From positions 248,001 to 312,000 of the forward strand of contig FUZM01000003.1 of NCBI GenBank assembly GCA_900167925.1: 64,000 nucleotides of DNA. Direction: 5' to 3'. Below the pieces are notes generated by a model that was not told where the DNA came from, did no database searches, and was given only the letters and a program-made list of their open reading frames with translations. Below, piece after piece: positions 29,611 through 37,511 of the stretch; position 1 is the stretch's first letter; each line of letters starts with the position of its first letter. This DNA comes from Bacteroidales bacterium WCE2008. GTDB taxonomy: Bacteria; Bacteroidota; Bacteroidia; Bacteroidales; UBA932. The position numbers and the translations under genes are program-made.

Positions 29611-30357
29611 CTACTTGTTGGTAGTGATCTCGAGGAGGTGTCCCCAACCGTTTTCGCTCTCGTCGATGGAAAGGTTAGGCATGTTGGAGAGTTCGGTCCA
29701 TGTTTCATCTTCGTCATCGACGATGTAATAAAAACGCAAGCCCGTCTGGAAGGTGTCTCCAATAAGTTTTGGCTCTACGCTATTAGTGGCATTGGCATTG
29801 AAAACCTCGCGAGAAAGGGCAATCTCATACTCATTATCCTTTCCGGCACCGGAAGCAATTCCGTTGCCGGATTCGAGAAGAGACATCCATTTAGTTCCGG
29901 TCCCATCATCTTTAGGAAGCCTCTGATAAAAAGTCCCGTCAAATGAGGTCCATTCTTTATTGTCATCAACAAGCTCGCCTTCTATGATAAAATCATAATG
30001 CTCCTTGAAGTATAAGTCGTATCCGGATTCAAACTCTCCATCAGTATTTAGGCATATACGCATAGGAAGGCCCTTACTTTCTGCGAGGATGTCCCTTAGG
30101 GTTTCGCCATCAAATTTGATGTAATAATATACAAACTTCTTGTCTGCATAGACTCGGATTTCCTTTACGGCCTCCCATGGAGAGCCCTCGGAATTCCTTG
30201 CAACCACTACCTTGGATGCATCAAGTGCGGCCCAGTCAGCGAAATCACCGTCTATAGCTATCTGAGCGTTATCCGAAGATCCATTGTTGTCATTGTCCTT
30301 GCTGCACGCAACTGCGACCATTGCGGCAACCGCCAAAAGTGTCAGAATTTTTTTCAT
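29611..30357 (-). CDS. CBM9-like surface lipoprotein
   Basis: The 248-residue precursor has signal MKKILTLLAVAAMVAVAC followed by an acidic SKDNDNN export-type stretch. The mature part opens with IAIDGDFADWAALDASKV, the start typical of CBM9-fold domains, then alternating beta segments (KEIRVYADKKFVYYYIKFDG; RICLNTDGEFESGYDLYFKEHYDFIIEG; YEIALSREVF). CBM9 folds usually bind sugars. It is paralogous to the gene at 31890-32609, sharing the IDGDF.DWA.LD opening and a C-terminal FRIGFDIQYVDGE / LRFYYIVDDEDE segment. A glycan-binding role is inferred. Confidence 0.7.
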   Translation of the reverse strand: MKKILTLLAVAAMVAVACSKDNDNNGSSDNAQIAIDGDFADWAALDASKVVVARNSEGSPWEAVKEIRVYADKKFVYYYIKFDGETLRDILAESKGLPMRICLNTDGEFESGYDLYFKEHYDFIIEGELVDDNKEWTSFDGTFYQRLPKDDGTGTKWMSLLESGNGIASGAGKDNEYEIALSREVFNANATNSVEPKLIGDTFQTGLRFYYIVDDEDETWTELSNMPNLSIDESENGWGHLLEITTNK

Positions 30358-30402
30358 TAGTTCAATCGTTATTAAAATTGTTAAAGTGTTATCAGGTTAT
30401 AT

Positions 30403-31818
30403 CTAGAGTGAGAAGCTGTAGAGCTTGTTGTAGCCGGTCTTGTCGTTCCAGAGGCCCTCGTTGGCGAGCTGGATGGAGAAGCGAGGGTTGCTGCGGATGG
30501 TCTGGCATGGATCCGGGAGATTGAGCGAGAGTGTCATCTCTCCGGAGATACCAGAAGGAAGCTTTATTGTCTGGTCAACCTTGGTGACGGCCCCAGGCAT
30601 CCAGTAGCGAGGATCCGAATTGAGTTTCCAGGTCTTTACGACCTTGCCGGAAGCATCGGTAAGGACAAGTTCGGCATCACGCGGATTCTGGGCAGGAGCA
30701 AAGCCGTCGTTACGCACGTTGAGCACGATGCGGAAGTCCTCTCCGGCAACCGGTTTCTCTGAGAAGTATCCGTTCTCGAGCACATAGCGATAGCCGAGCC
30801 TGCGGTCAATCTCATTGAAGCAGCCTTCGGTCTTCCAGCGCTGGATCACACCCTGGTGATATCCGATGTTGAGATATGTGAAATGGTATTCAGCCATGTC
30901 GGCCAGGGTTCCATGAGCACCGTCCTGAGGGCCGCAATGGCAATACGATGAAGTCCCGCAGGTCTCGCCGCCCATAATCGTATAGAGGCTCTCCGCTGCC
31001 CAGTAGCGGCGTTCATCCTTGCTGCCGTATGTGCCAGTATCGTTGGAGCTGGCCAGATAACAGTCATTATGACCGCCGAGGCGCGCTTTCTCTGAAGCCT
31101 GGTGGGCCGTGGAAACAGTTATGGTGTCGGCCAAAGAATGGCCGTACATTTTCATCTTGAATTCAGGGGTACGGAGCGCGATCTGGCGATCGTCAGGCAT
31201 CGCATCCAGAAGAGCGTCAACCACATGTTTGCGTGGCTGGTAGTCAGCATCAGTCTTAGGGTTGAAGACAAAATTGTCAGTGTAATACCACTCGCCCCAG
31301 CTGCCGACAAATCCGGCCTGGAGTACGAGTATTACGTCATAGTATTCCTGAAGTATCGGCTTCAGCTGCCCGATATGGGTGAGGACCAACTCTTCGGTTG
31401 CGTCCCATGGTTTGTCCGAAGCTTCGCTGCCGTTTGAATAGCAGAAGCGGACGATTGCTTTCGCCCCGTTTTCCCGGAGAGAAGCGAAATTGGCACGGAT
31501 GCAGTCAAGATAGTTTTCAGCGATTTCGCTTCCGACATAATCCGTAAGATGGAACTCCAGCAAGAACAATGTATGGCCCAGTTTCCTTCCTGCATTGACC
31601 GCCGAGGCGCTTACAGGAGACTTGGAGGCCTCATGTATTTCTATCGGTGTGTAAAAGCCTCTTTCGGGGTTGGGAATATTCATGTCAGTGGCCGTGTAGC
31701 TCACTTTTTCCATGCCCGGGAGTTCCGGTTCGGCGCTGCCATCCTTGCCACATGCCACGGGCATTACGACAGCGGCAGCCAGGAGCAATAATTGTCTGCG
31801 GAATATTTTCATTTGCAT
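30403..31818 (-). CDS. DUF4874/DUF4832 lipoprotein
   Basis: The 471-residue precursor carries a lipoprotein signal (AAAVVMPVAC). The N-terminal half matches DUF4874: NPERGFYTPIEIH, LFLLEFHLTDY, AKAIVRFCYSNGS, LVLQAGFVGSWGEWYYTDNF and ADAMPDDRQIALRTPEFK. The C-terminal half matches DUF4832: FNEIDRRLGYRYVLENGYFSEKPVAGEDFRIVLNVRNDGFAPAQNPRDAELVLTD. The SWGEWY and FCYSN features recall glycoside hydrolase barrels, but no biochemical activity is established for the family. Its gene is separated from the upstream CBM9-like gene by a terminator hairpin. M1 or M3 could be the start. Confidence 0.8.
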   Translation of the reverse strand: MQMKIFRRQLLLLAAAVVMPVACGKDGSAEPELPGMEKVSYTATDMNIPNPERGFYTPIEIHEASKSPVSASAVNAGRKLGHTLFLLEFHLTDYVGSEIAENYLDCIRANFASLRENGAKAIVRFCYSNGSEASDKPWDATEELVLTHIGQLKPILQEYYDVILVLQAGFVGSWGEWYYTDNFVFNPKTDADYQPRKHVVDALLDAMPDDRQIALRTPEFKMKMYGHSLADTITVSTAHQASEKARLGGHNDCYLASSNDTGTYGSKDERRYWAAESLYTIMGGETCGTSSYCHCGPQDGAHGTLADMAEYHFTYLNIGYHQGVIQRWKTEGCFNEIDRRLGYRYVLENGYFSEKPVAGEDFRIVLNVRNDGFAPAQNPRDAELVLTDASGKVVKTWKLNSDPRYWMPGAVTKVDQTIKLPSGISGEMTLSLNLPDPCQTIRSNPRFSIQLANEGLWNDKTGYNKLYSFSL

Positions 31819-31826
31819 TATGAATT

Positions 31827-31873
31827 AAAAATCCATAGGTGAATGTCCCTGATGCGGGACATCCACTTATGGA
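31827..31873 (-). terminator. Intra-operon hairpin terminator/attenuator
   Basis: Outer TCCATA/TATGGA, then GTG/CAC and TGTCCC/GGGACA pair through two small internal loops around a 6-nt loop, followed on the minus strand by five T residues (plus-strand A run 31827-31831). It lies between the CBM9-like gene (31890-32609) and the DUF4832 gene, ending 8 bp before the latter's ATG. It should make the first gene's product more abundant than the rest of the operon. Confidence 0.75.
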
Positions 31874-31889
31874 CAAATGGTTATGTGTA

Positions 31890-32609
31890 TTATTTTACCG
31901 TAACAACTTTAAGCATAGGAGCGAGACCGCCGGCATTGTCGTTGGTCGGCGCGCCGTTAGGAAGAAGTCCGACGGTATTCCAGTCTTCACCATCAACATA
32001 CTGGATATCAAAGCCGATTCTGAATTCATCAGGAAGCTGACCAAGAGGGAAAAGTTCACGGACAAGTTCGATCTCATATTCAGTACCGTTTCCAGCGCCG
32101 CTGCAAAGGCCGGATCCACCAGCCAGGAGTTCATCCCAGAACCAACCAGAAGCGTGGGGTTCTCCTATCCACTGGTATACACTAGGATCATAGGAAACGA
32201 ACTCGGAACCATCGATAAATACTCCTTCCAACATCACATCAATGCTTGATTCAGTGAAATTACCCGCATATCCTCCGGTTGATTCGTCATTATCGCTGTC
32301 GATCCATATATGGAATGGAGCATAATCCATTGACATCTGGTCCTTATCGAAAGAAAAACGGATGAAGACAGAATTCTTGTCAGCATACACCATGACGGTC
32401 TTAAGAGCCGTATACGAAGTCTCATCATCAGTAAGAGTCTTGGCAACCGCCACTTTCTTAGAATCAAGTTTTGCCCAGTCTGAGAAATCGCCGTCAATTT
32501 CGATTGGTTTCACATATTCACCATTGTCCGGTTTAGGGTCATTGTTATCCTTACCACATGCAACAGCCATCATTGAGGCAATTGCGAGAAGTGCGAAAAT
32601 CTTTTTCAT
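31890..32609 (-). CDS. CBM9-like surface lipoprotein, first gene of the lipoprotein operon
   Basis: The 239-residue precursor starts MKKIFALLAIASMMAVAC followed by GKDNNDPKPDNG, a lipoprotein signal with an acidic surface-export-type tail. A longer open frame upstream (to 32789) is rejected because its first 60 residues are read through the promoter region and precede a perfect signal peptide. The mature domain begins IEIDGDFSDWAKLDSKKVAV and contains VMVYADKNSVFIRFSFDKDQ and FHIWIDSDNDESTGGYAGNF, typical of CBM9-type beta-sandwiches, with acidic loops that may bind calcium. It is a paralogue of the gene at 29611-30357. Confidence 0.75.
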   Translation of the reverse strand: MKKIFALLAIASMMAVACGKDNNDPKPDNGEYVKPIEIDGDFSDWAKLDSKKVAVAKTLTDDETSYTALKTVMVYADKNSVFIRFSFDKDQMSMDYAPFHIWIDSDNDESTGGYAGNFTESSIDVMLEGVFIDGSEFVSYDPSVYQWIGEPHASGWFWDELLAGGSGLCSGAGNGTEYEIELVRELFPLGQLPDEFRIGFDIQYVDGEDWNTVGLLPNGAPTNDNAGGLAPMLKVVTVK

Positions 32610-32617
32610 TGTATAAA

Positions 32618-32694
32618 CAAATTTAAGTCTGATAATATCAAGGTTAAAAGTCTTTAACAGTGTCATAGTGTCGGCTGGACCGTATGCAAAATTA
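32618..32694 (-). promoter_or_regulatory. Two candidate -7 elements of the lipoprotein operon
   Basis: On the minus strand TAATTTTG (32687-32694) and TAAATTTG (32618-32625) both match TAnnTTTG. The distal one would give a leader of about 70 nt. The proximal one ends 8 bp from the ATG and would give an almost leaderless mRNA. Neither has a clear TTTG at 19 bp upstream, so which is used is open. Confidence 0.5.
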
Positions 32695-32730
32695 CGAAAA
32701 TAGATTTCCCGAGCTTTCGTTTCAAAAGAA

Positions 32731-32768
32731 AAAAAATTTCGAAACCTTTCCAAAAAGGTCCCGAAATT
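32731..32768 (-). terminator. Terminator of the deoR-type gene
   Basis: AATTTCG and ACCTT (32735-32748) pair with AAGGT and CGAAATT (32755-32768), with a small internal loop. A T-run follows on the minus strand (plus-strand A run 32731-32736). It lies about 60 bp past the regulator's stop. Confidence 0.7.
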
Positions 32769-32831
32769 AATTATAATATTATGCATCAATTATTTACCTC
32801 GCCTATAAAAACATTTCAGTGGGTTTCGTTT

Positions 32832-33623
32832 CTATACTGAGACTGTTTCGACCTCGATTTTCATTGCTTTTAACTGGTTGCGCACTCCGACCGGCAGATG
32901 GTTGTCCGTAACCACCGTACTGATCTTGTCCGGGGTAGCTATGAAAGCGAAGGCCCGCTTGTTGAGCTTGGAGCTGTCGAAGACCGCGATGACCTCTCTC
33001 GCCCTTGAGATCATCACCTGGTTGGTGCTGGCTTCTTCCACATTCGGAGTCGAAAGACCGGTCTCGACGGAGAAGCTGTCCACGCCCAGGAAGAGCTTGT
33101 CGCAATAGAACACCTTGAGGTTGGATTCAGCCAGCGGACCGACCGTCGAATAGCTGGATTCCCGCACGGTGCCGCCCAGAAGTATGACCTTGAACCGCTT
33201 GTATTTCAGAGCCTCGATCATGGCATTGACAGAGTTCGTGATTATCGTAAGATCTTGAAACTTATGGAGATTCTTCGCCACCTCGAGGGCCGTACTTCCC
33301 GAGTCTATAATAATGGTATCGCCGTTCTTTATATGAGCGGCAGCGGCACGCCCGATTGCCTCTTTTTCGCGGGAATTGACGAGACTCTTGAAGCTGAAAT
33401 GACGGTCTTCCTCCTCGTCCGCATACACATTGGAACGGCTGATCGCCCCGCCATGCACCCGGATAAGAAGTTTCCTTTCGCGAAGGATCCGGAGGTCTTT
33501 CCTGATAGTCACCTCAGACACGCCGAACTCTTTGCTGAGCTCGGTCACATTGACTGACGAGTCTTTATTTAATCTTTGGAGAATGGCCGAACGCCTCCCC
33601 TGAGCGGAATCATATACATCCAT
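32832..33623 (-). CDS. DeoR-family transcriptional regulator
   Basis: The 263-residue cytosolic protein has the DeoR layout. An N-terminal winged helix-turn-helix (about 10-65: RRSAILQRLNKDSSVNVTELSKEFGVSEVTIRKDLRILRERKLLIRVHGGA) is followed by a sugar-phosphate-sensing DeoRC domain with IGRAAAAHIKNGDTIIIDSGSTALEVAKNL, ITNSVNAMIEAL, VILLGGTVRESSYSTVGPLAE and LFLGVDSFS. Family members usually repress sugar catabolic genes and respond to a phosphorylated sugar. It diverges from a tyrosine phosphatase and aldolase gene pair, and GAAA-type repeats lie in the shared intergenic region, so it probably controls that pair and itself. Confidence 0.92.
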   Translation of the reverse strand: MDVYDSAQGRRSAILQRLNKDSSVNVTELSKEFGVSEVTIRKDLRILRERKLLIRVHGGAISRSNVYADEEEDRHFSFKSLVNSREKEAIGRAAAAHIKNGDTIIIDSGSTALEVAKNLHKFQDLTIITNSVNAMIEALKYKRFKVILLGGTVRESSYSTVGPLAESNLKVFYCDKLFLGVDSFSVETGLSTPNVEEASTNQVMISRAREVIAVFDSSKLNKRAFAFIATPDKISTVVTDNHLPVGVRNQLKAMKIEVETVSV

Positions 33624-33645
33624 GGTTTAGTGTCATTATCTGGGG

Positions 33646-33684
33646 TAAAGATAGCCATTTTATTTCAAATGAAACAAAACGAAA
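33646..33684 (-). promoter_or_regulatory. Promoter and candidate operator of the DeoR-type gene
   Basis: TATCTTTA (33646-33653, minus strand) is one base from the -7 consensus, with TTTG (33675-33678) 21 bp upstream. Between and over these lies the near-palindrome TTTCAAATGAAA (33663-33674), followed by CGAAA. A second GAAA/CGAA cluster occurs at about 33696-33714. DeoR proteins of the AgaR type bind repeats of TTTC/GAAA spaced about a half turn apart, so autoregulation is likely. Confidence 0.5.
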
Positions 33685-33781
33685 TACATTTTTTTCGAAA
33701 TATTCAGAAACGAAGAACAATTTCTTACGTTTTTTCCGATATTTGTATCAAGTATAACATTAACACTTTTTATAATTAATA

Positions 33782-34996
33782 ATGCTTCTTATGAAGACCA
33801 AGATTCTTTCGTTAATTTGCATCCTGCCGATGTTCTTCTATTGCTGCACATCGGCCAATAACACCCCTGACACACCGGATAACAATGAGGACACAAACCA
33901 AGAGCCGGAAGTAGTCCTTGCACCGGAGATCCACAACGGCGACCGAGTGCTCGCAACTAACGAAAATGTAGAGAAATTCCTTACCGAGGTACAGTACCCG
34001 GACCATGATTATAGCTTCACGAAGATCCTTGACTACAAGGGCGGATTCAACGGCCACCTCGAAGAGGGCGAAGTCGTCAAGTCCGACAAACCGAAAGAGT
34101 ACACCATCCGCTGGAAGGCCGATGCGGCTGCCGGCAACCTTACTTTCAAGCTTGCCGACGCGACATGGAGCAACGAAATCACAGTTGACAAGGGAGACAC
34201 CTGCGTCACGATTACCAACCTCGTTCCTAATGATCATTATACCTATTCTGTCACCGCTGCCAATGGCAAAGTGATGACTCAGGGAGAATTCGATACCTAT
34301 GGACATCTCCACCAGGTATTCTTCAAGTCGAATGTACGCAACGGACGCGACCTCGGCGGCTGGAAGACATATGACGGCAAGATGGTGAAATACCGCATGG
34401 TTTACCGTGGCGGAAGGATGGAGCCGAGCAAGCTCAGCACCAAAGGCAAGAAAGAAGTGCTTGCGGAAGGCATCAGGGCCCAGCTCGACCTCCGCGGAGA
34501 AGATGACGTGCTCAGCAAGCCGGCAATCGACGCCCTTGATTTCTGCGCACCTGTCATCAAGACCGGCGGCGACGCCATGCTTACCACATACAAGGAAAAG
34601 ACAAAGCAGTGCTTCGAATTCGTAGTCAAATCTCTCCGCGAAAACAAGCCTGTATATTTCCACTGCTCCCTCGGACGCGACCGTACCGGCACATTCGCCA
34701 TGATTCTCCTCGGAGTTCTCAACGTGGTCGAGGGCGACATCTCAAAGGAGTATGAGCTTACTTACTTCGCCCCTCGCGGATACAGCATAGCAGAGTCTGA
34801 GGACTACACGACGTTCCAAAACACCCGTACGAAATGGGCATACAAACCTGCAGCCGAATACATCTGGGACAACTTCGTCGGCGAAGGCGAGTCATTCGCC
34901 ACCGGAGTCGAGAAGTATCTTCTCTCCCTTGGAATCGCCCAGCAGGATATCGACGACTTCCGCAGCATGATGCTCGTGGACGCGCCTAAAGAATAA
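33782..34996 (+). CDS. Lipoprotein tyrosine-protein phosphatase
   Basis: The 404-residue precursor (MLLMKTKIL; M4 at 33791 is an equally good start) has a lipoprotein signal ending FFYCC and an acidic T/N/D-rich linker. Residues about 45-175 form a fibronectin-like beta domain. The C-terminal domain is a Y_phosphatase3-type phosphatase: NVRNGRDLGGW, KYRMVYRGGRM, AQLDLRGEDD and the P-loop HCSLGRDRTGT with nucleophile Cys295. Being outside the cytoplasm it may dephosphorylate proteins or, as for some relatives, phospholipids or sugar phosphates. It is divergent from the DeoR gene and followed by the aldolase gene. Confidence 0.85.
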   Translation: MLLMKTKILSLICILPMFFYCCTSANNTPDTPDNNEDTNQEPEVVLAPEIHNGDRVLATNENVEKFLTEVQYPDHDYSFTKILDYKGGFNGHLEEGEVVKSDKPKEYTIRWKADAAAGNLTFKLADATWSNEITVDKGDTCVTITNLVPNDHYTYSVTAANGKVMTQGEFDTYGHLHQVFFKSNVRNGRDLGGWKTYDGKMVKYRMVYRGGRMEPSKLSTKGKKEVLAEGIRAQLDLRGEDDVLSKPAIDALDFCAPVIKTGGDAMLTTYKEKTKQCFEFVVKSLRENKPVYFHCSLGRDRTGTFAMILLGVLNVVEGDISKEYELTYFAPRGYSIAESEDYTTFQNTRTKWAYKPAAEYIWDNFVGEGESFATGVEKYLLSLGIAQQDIDDFRSMMLVDAPKE

Positions 34997-35004
34997 CGAG
35001 TTCG

Positions 35005-35035
35005 GGACCGGGGCCTCAAAAGGCTCCGGTCCTTT
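35005..35035 (+). terminator. Hairpin between phosphatase and aldolase genes
   Basis: An 11-bp stem with one G-T pair (35005-35015 with 35022-35032) and a 6-nt loop is followed by only three T residues. It may act as a weak terminator or mRNA-stabilising hairpin 13 bp upstream of the aldolase ATG. Confidence 0.55.
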
Positions 35036-35047
35036 AAGAGTATAGAT

Positions 35048-35875
35048 ATGAAGAAAATCAGAGAAGTTCTTTATGATTGCCAGGCCAAGAAGACAGCGGT
35101 CCTGGCTACGAATTTTTATAACTATGAGACGCTTGTATGCGTAGCGAAGGCCGCACAGGCTATGGGCGCTCCGGTGATGCTCCAGCTCACCCGCTCATCC
35201 ATCGATTACATGGGCCTGCATACTGCATATAAGATGGGCCGACAGGTCATGGAAGACTATGGCCTTCAGGGATATATCCATCTCGACCATGGTCCAAGCC
35301 TCGAGCTCGTCCAGAAATGTCTCGACGAAGGTTTCGACTCAGTCATGATCGATGCTTCCGAGAAGCCGTTCGAGGAGAACGTGGAGATCTCCGCCAAGGC
35401 TGTGGAGATGGCAAAGCCTTACGGCGTCAACGTGGAAGCGGAGCTTGGCTATGTCGCAAAGCTCGGTCAGGAGCAGGGAGGCGGTTTCACGACTCCTGAG
35501 CAGGCTGTCGAGTTCACCCGCCTTACCGGAGTGGACGCCCTTGCCGTGTCTATCGGTTCAGCCCATGGTTTCTACAAGCTTCCTCCTCACCTGGACATCC
35601 CGCGCCTCGCAGCCATACACGCTGCCACCCCTGTGGCTCTCGTGCTCCATGGCAGCTCGGGCATTCCTCATGACCAGGTACGCGAGGCCATCGCCAACGG
35701 TATCGTAAAAGTCAACCTGGCCACGGAAATCAAGGACAACTTCATGAGAGCGCTCAAGAAAGTACTCTCCGAGAGCGACGAAATTGACCTGCGCAAGGTA
35801 TTCCCTAAGGCCATGGGGCCGGTTGTGGAGCTGCTTAAAGAGAAGTATGCCGTGACCGGAGCCAAGGTCCAGTAG
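35048..35875 (+). CDS. Class II ketose-bisphosphate aldolase (fructose/tagatose type)
   Basis: The 275-residue cytosolic zinc enzyme has the short class II layout of GatY/KbaY-like aldolases: ATNFYNYETL, YIHLDHG (His78 to His81, including the catalytic Asp80), FDSVMIDASEKPFEENV, VEAELGYVA, AVSIGSAHGFYKLPPHLDIPRL and VLHGSSGIP with further metal ligands, then KVNLATEIK for phosphate binding. It cleaves fructose-1,6- or tagatose-1,6-bisphosphate to triose phosphates. It sits next to a DeoR regulator, which favours a catabolic rather than central glycolytic role; the exact sugar is unresolved. Confidence 0.88.
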   Translation: MKKIREVLYDCQAKKTAVLATNFYNYETLVCVAKAAQAMGAPVMLQLTRSSIDYMGLHTAYKMGRQVMEDYGLQGYIHLDHGPSLELVQKCLDEGFDSVMIDASEKPFEENVEISAKAVEMAKPYGVNVEAELGYVAKLGQEQGGGFTTPEQAVEFTRLTGVDALAVSIGSAHGFYKLPPHLDIPRLAAIHAATPVALVLHGSSGIPHDQVREAIANGIVKVNLATEIKDNFMRALKKVLSESDEIDLRKVFPKAMGPVVELLKEKYAVTGAKVQ

Positions 35876-35926
35876 GCAACGAAAATCAGGTAATCTGCAA
35901 TTAGTATTGGCTTCTGAAAAAAATAC

Positions 35927-35934
35927 TATATTTG
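35927..35934 (+). promoter_or_regulatory. -7 element TATATTTG of the sigma-FecR-susCD locus
   Basis: A perfect TAnnTTTG match 21 bp upstream of the ECF sigma ATG. TTGG is present 17 bp further upstream as a possible -33. It marks this as a new transcription unit starting 51 bp after the aldolase gene. Confidence 0.65.
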
Positions 35935-35955
35935 TACGCCGTTACCTGTGAAAAG

Positions 35956-36453
35956 ATGGACGTAGAAGCACTATTCAAACAGTATTACCCACGTCTGCGC
36001 AATTATGCGACCAGATTCGTGGGGAATATTTTTGTTGCCGAGGATATCGTCCAGGAGTGCTTCATCAAGCTTTATGAGAAAAGATTCTCTCTCGCAGAAG
36101 TGTCTCCGGGCGCGTTGCTGTTCGTGATGGTCCGCAATTCCTGTCTCAACTACATGAAGCGGAAAATATTCGCAGAAACCGGCACCCCTTTCTATGTCGC
36201 AGCCGACATCACCCCTGAAGATGACCTCATGTACGAGGAACTCCGTATAGAAATAGAAAGAGTCATGCAGAAGCTGCCACCTAAATGCAGCGAAGTTTTC
36301 CGCCTGAGCCGATTCGAGGGTCTCAACACACGGGAGATCGCCGAACGCACCGGCACCTCCACCCAGAATGTAGAAAAGCACATTTCCCGTGCCCTGGAAG
36401 CGTTCTACAAGCATTTCGCAGGTCTCGATATCGCGCCTTCAGGAATTATTTAA
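35956..36453 (+). CDS. ECF-family RNA polymerase sigma factor
   Basis: The 165-residue protein has sigma region 2 (ALFKQYYPRLRNYATRFVGNIFVAEDIVQECFIKLYEKR) and region 4 (ERVMQKLPPKCSEVFRLSRFEGLNTREIAERTGTSTQNVEKHISRALEAFYKHF), the arrangement of the FecI-like Bacteroidota ECF group. The start MDVEALFKQYY is preferred over the TTG at 35932, which lies inside the -7 element. It is followed by a FecR anti-sigma gene and an STN-containing SusC, so it should be activated by substrate passage through that transporter and then transcribe the downstream locus. Confidence 0.93.
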   Translation: MDVEALFKQYYPRLRNYATRFVGNIFVAEDIVQECFIKLYEKRFSLAEVSPGALLFVMVRNSCLNYMKRKIFAETGTPFYVAADITPEDDLMYEELRIEIERVMQKLPPKCSEVFRLSRFEGLNTREIAERTGTSTQNVEKHISRALEAFYKHFAGLDIAPSGII

Positions 36454-36523
36454 AAAATTTTTCAATTTCGAGGTTGGTTTTTGGATTAGTCTGTTGTTAT
36501 ATACGCGTAAGAGACTAATACCA

Positions 36524-37495
36524 ATGATCAATTATAACGATTTAGCAAAAAAATATTTCAGCGGAAGGATCAATGCCGACGAGGAGAACGAGCTCTATGC
36601 ATGGGTAAGGGAGGACGAGTCACATCTCGACCAGCTCCATGCCTGGGAAGATGAATGGAAAGGATCCGAGGAAAACAGCCAGGACGTCAGCTGGGAACGG
36701 ATGCTCGGAAGGATCGCTGCAAGAGAAGTGCTGGAAGGAGGAGACTTCCGCACGACGAAAAAAACCGTGCGCTGGTGGCCATATGCCGCCGCAGCGGTGA
36801 TGGCCCTCGGCATTCTGCTCAGAGTCGCCCTTCCCCATGACAACCGGCAGATTTATGCGATGGAAGCTCCCGTGGGCGAAAAATGCCGCGTGTTCCTTCC
36901 GGACAGCACGGTTGTATGGCTCAACTCCGATTCCAAGCTCAGCTTCGACGAATCATTTAACCACAAGGTGCGCAACGTGAAGCTTGTCGGCGAGGGTTAC
37001 TTCGAAGTCGCCCACAATGAGAACAAGCCGTTCAGCGTGATTTGCGGCGACGTTTCTGTCCTGGTAAGGGGCACCAAGTTCAATGTCTCGGCATACCCTG
37101 AAGAACGCTTCGTCAGCGCAAGCGTAGTCGAAGGACATGTAAGTTTCATCAACGAAGACGCGCATCTCGAATTATACAAGGGCCAGTCAGCCCAGTATGA
37201 CCTGCTCGCAGGCGTATTCTCCCGTTCGCTTGAAGATCCGGAGGACGCCGCCGCATGGACCCAGAGCAGATTCAGATATGACGACATAACTCTCCGTGAA
37301 CTTTCCGTCAAGCTGTCCCGCACATACGCGGTACGGTTCCATTTCAACACCACGGAGCATCTCGACCAGAGATTCAACATCTCGCTGCGCAACAACGAGA
37401 CCTTGCCTGAGGTATTGCAGGCACTGGAATTCATCATTCCAGTCAAGGCCAGGATAGAAGGCGATAACGTCTATATCGATAAAAAACATAACTAA
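36524..37495 (+). CDS. FecR-family anti-sigma factor
   Basis: The 323-residue inner-membrane protein starts at MINYNDLAKKYFSG; the upstream in-frame extension overlaps the sigma gene and is rejected. The cytoplasmic N-terminus (about 1-80) should bind the sigma factor. One membrane segment follows (WWPYAAAAVMALGILLRVAL). The periplasmic FecR domain (APVGEKCRVFLPDSTVVWLNSDSKLSF; VKLVGEGYFEVAHNENKPFSVICGDVSVLVRGTKFNVSAY) is followed by a DUF4974-type C-terminal domain (DITLRELSVKLSRTYAVRFHF) that contacts the STN domain of the transporter. The gene ends 16 bp before susC. Confidence 0.93.
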   Translation: MINYNDLAKKYFSGRINADEENELYAWVREDESHLDQLHAWEDEWKGSEENSQDVSWERMLGRIAAREVLEGGDFRTTKKTVRWWPYAAAAVMALGILLRVALPHDNRQIYAMEAPVGEKCRVFLPDSTVVWLNSDSKLSFDESFNHKVRNVKLVGEGYFEVAHNENKPFSVICGDVSVLVRGTKFNVSAYPEERFVSASVVEGHVSFINEDAHLELYKGQSAQYDLLAGVFSRSLEDPEDAAAWTQSRFRYDDITLRELSVKLSRTYAVRFHFNTTEHLDQRFNISLRNNETLPEVLQALEFIIPVKARIEGDNVYIDKKHN

Positions 37496-37511
37496 AAACC
37501 GCATTTTTAAC

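Noticed and set aside
32610..32789. 60-residue N-terminal extension of the CBM9-like gene
   Set aside because: It would bury a perfect lipoprotein signal and be read through promoter elements.
36389..36523. N-terminal extension of FecR overlapping the sigma gene
   Set aside because: No conserved sequence; MINYNDLAKKYFSG is the normal FecR start.
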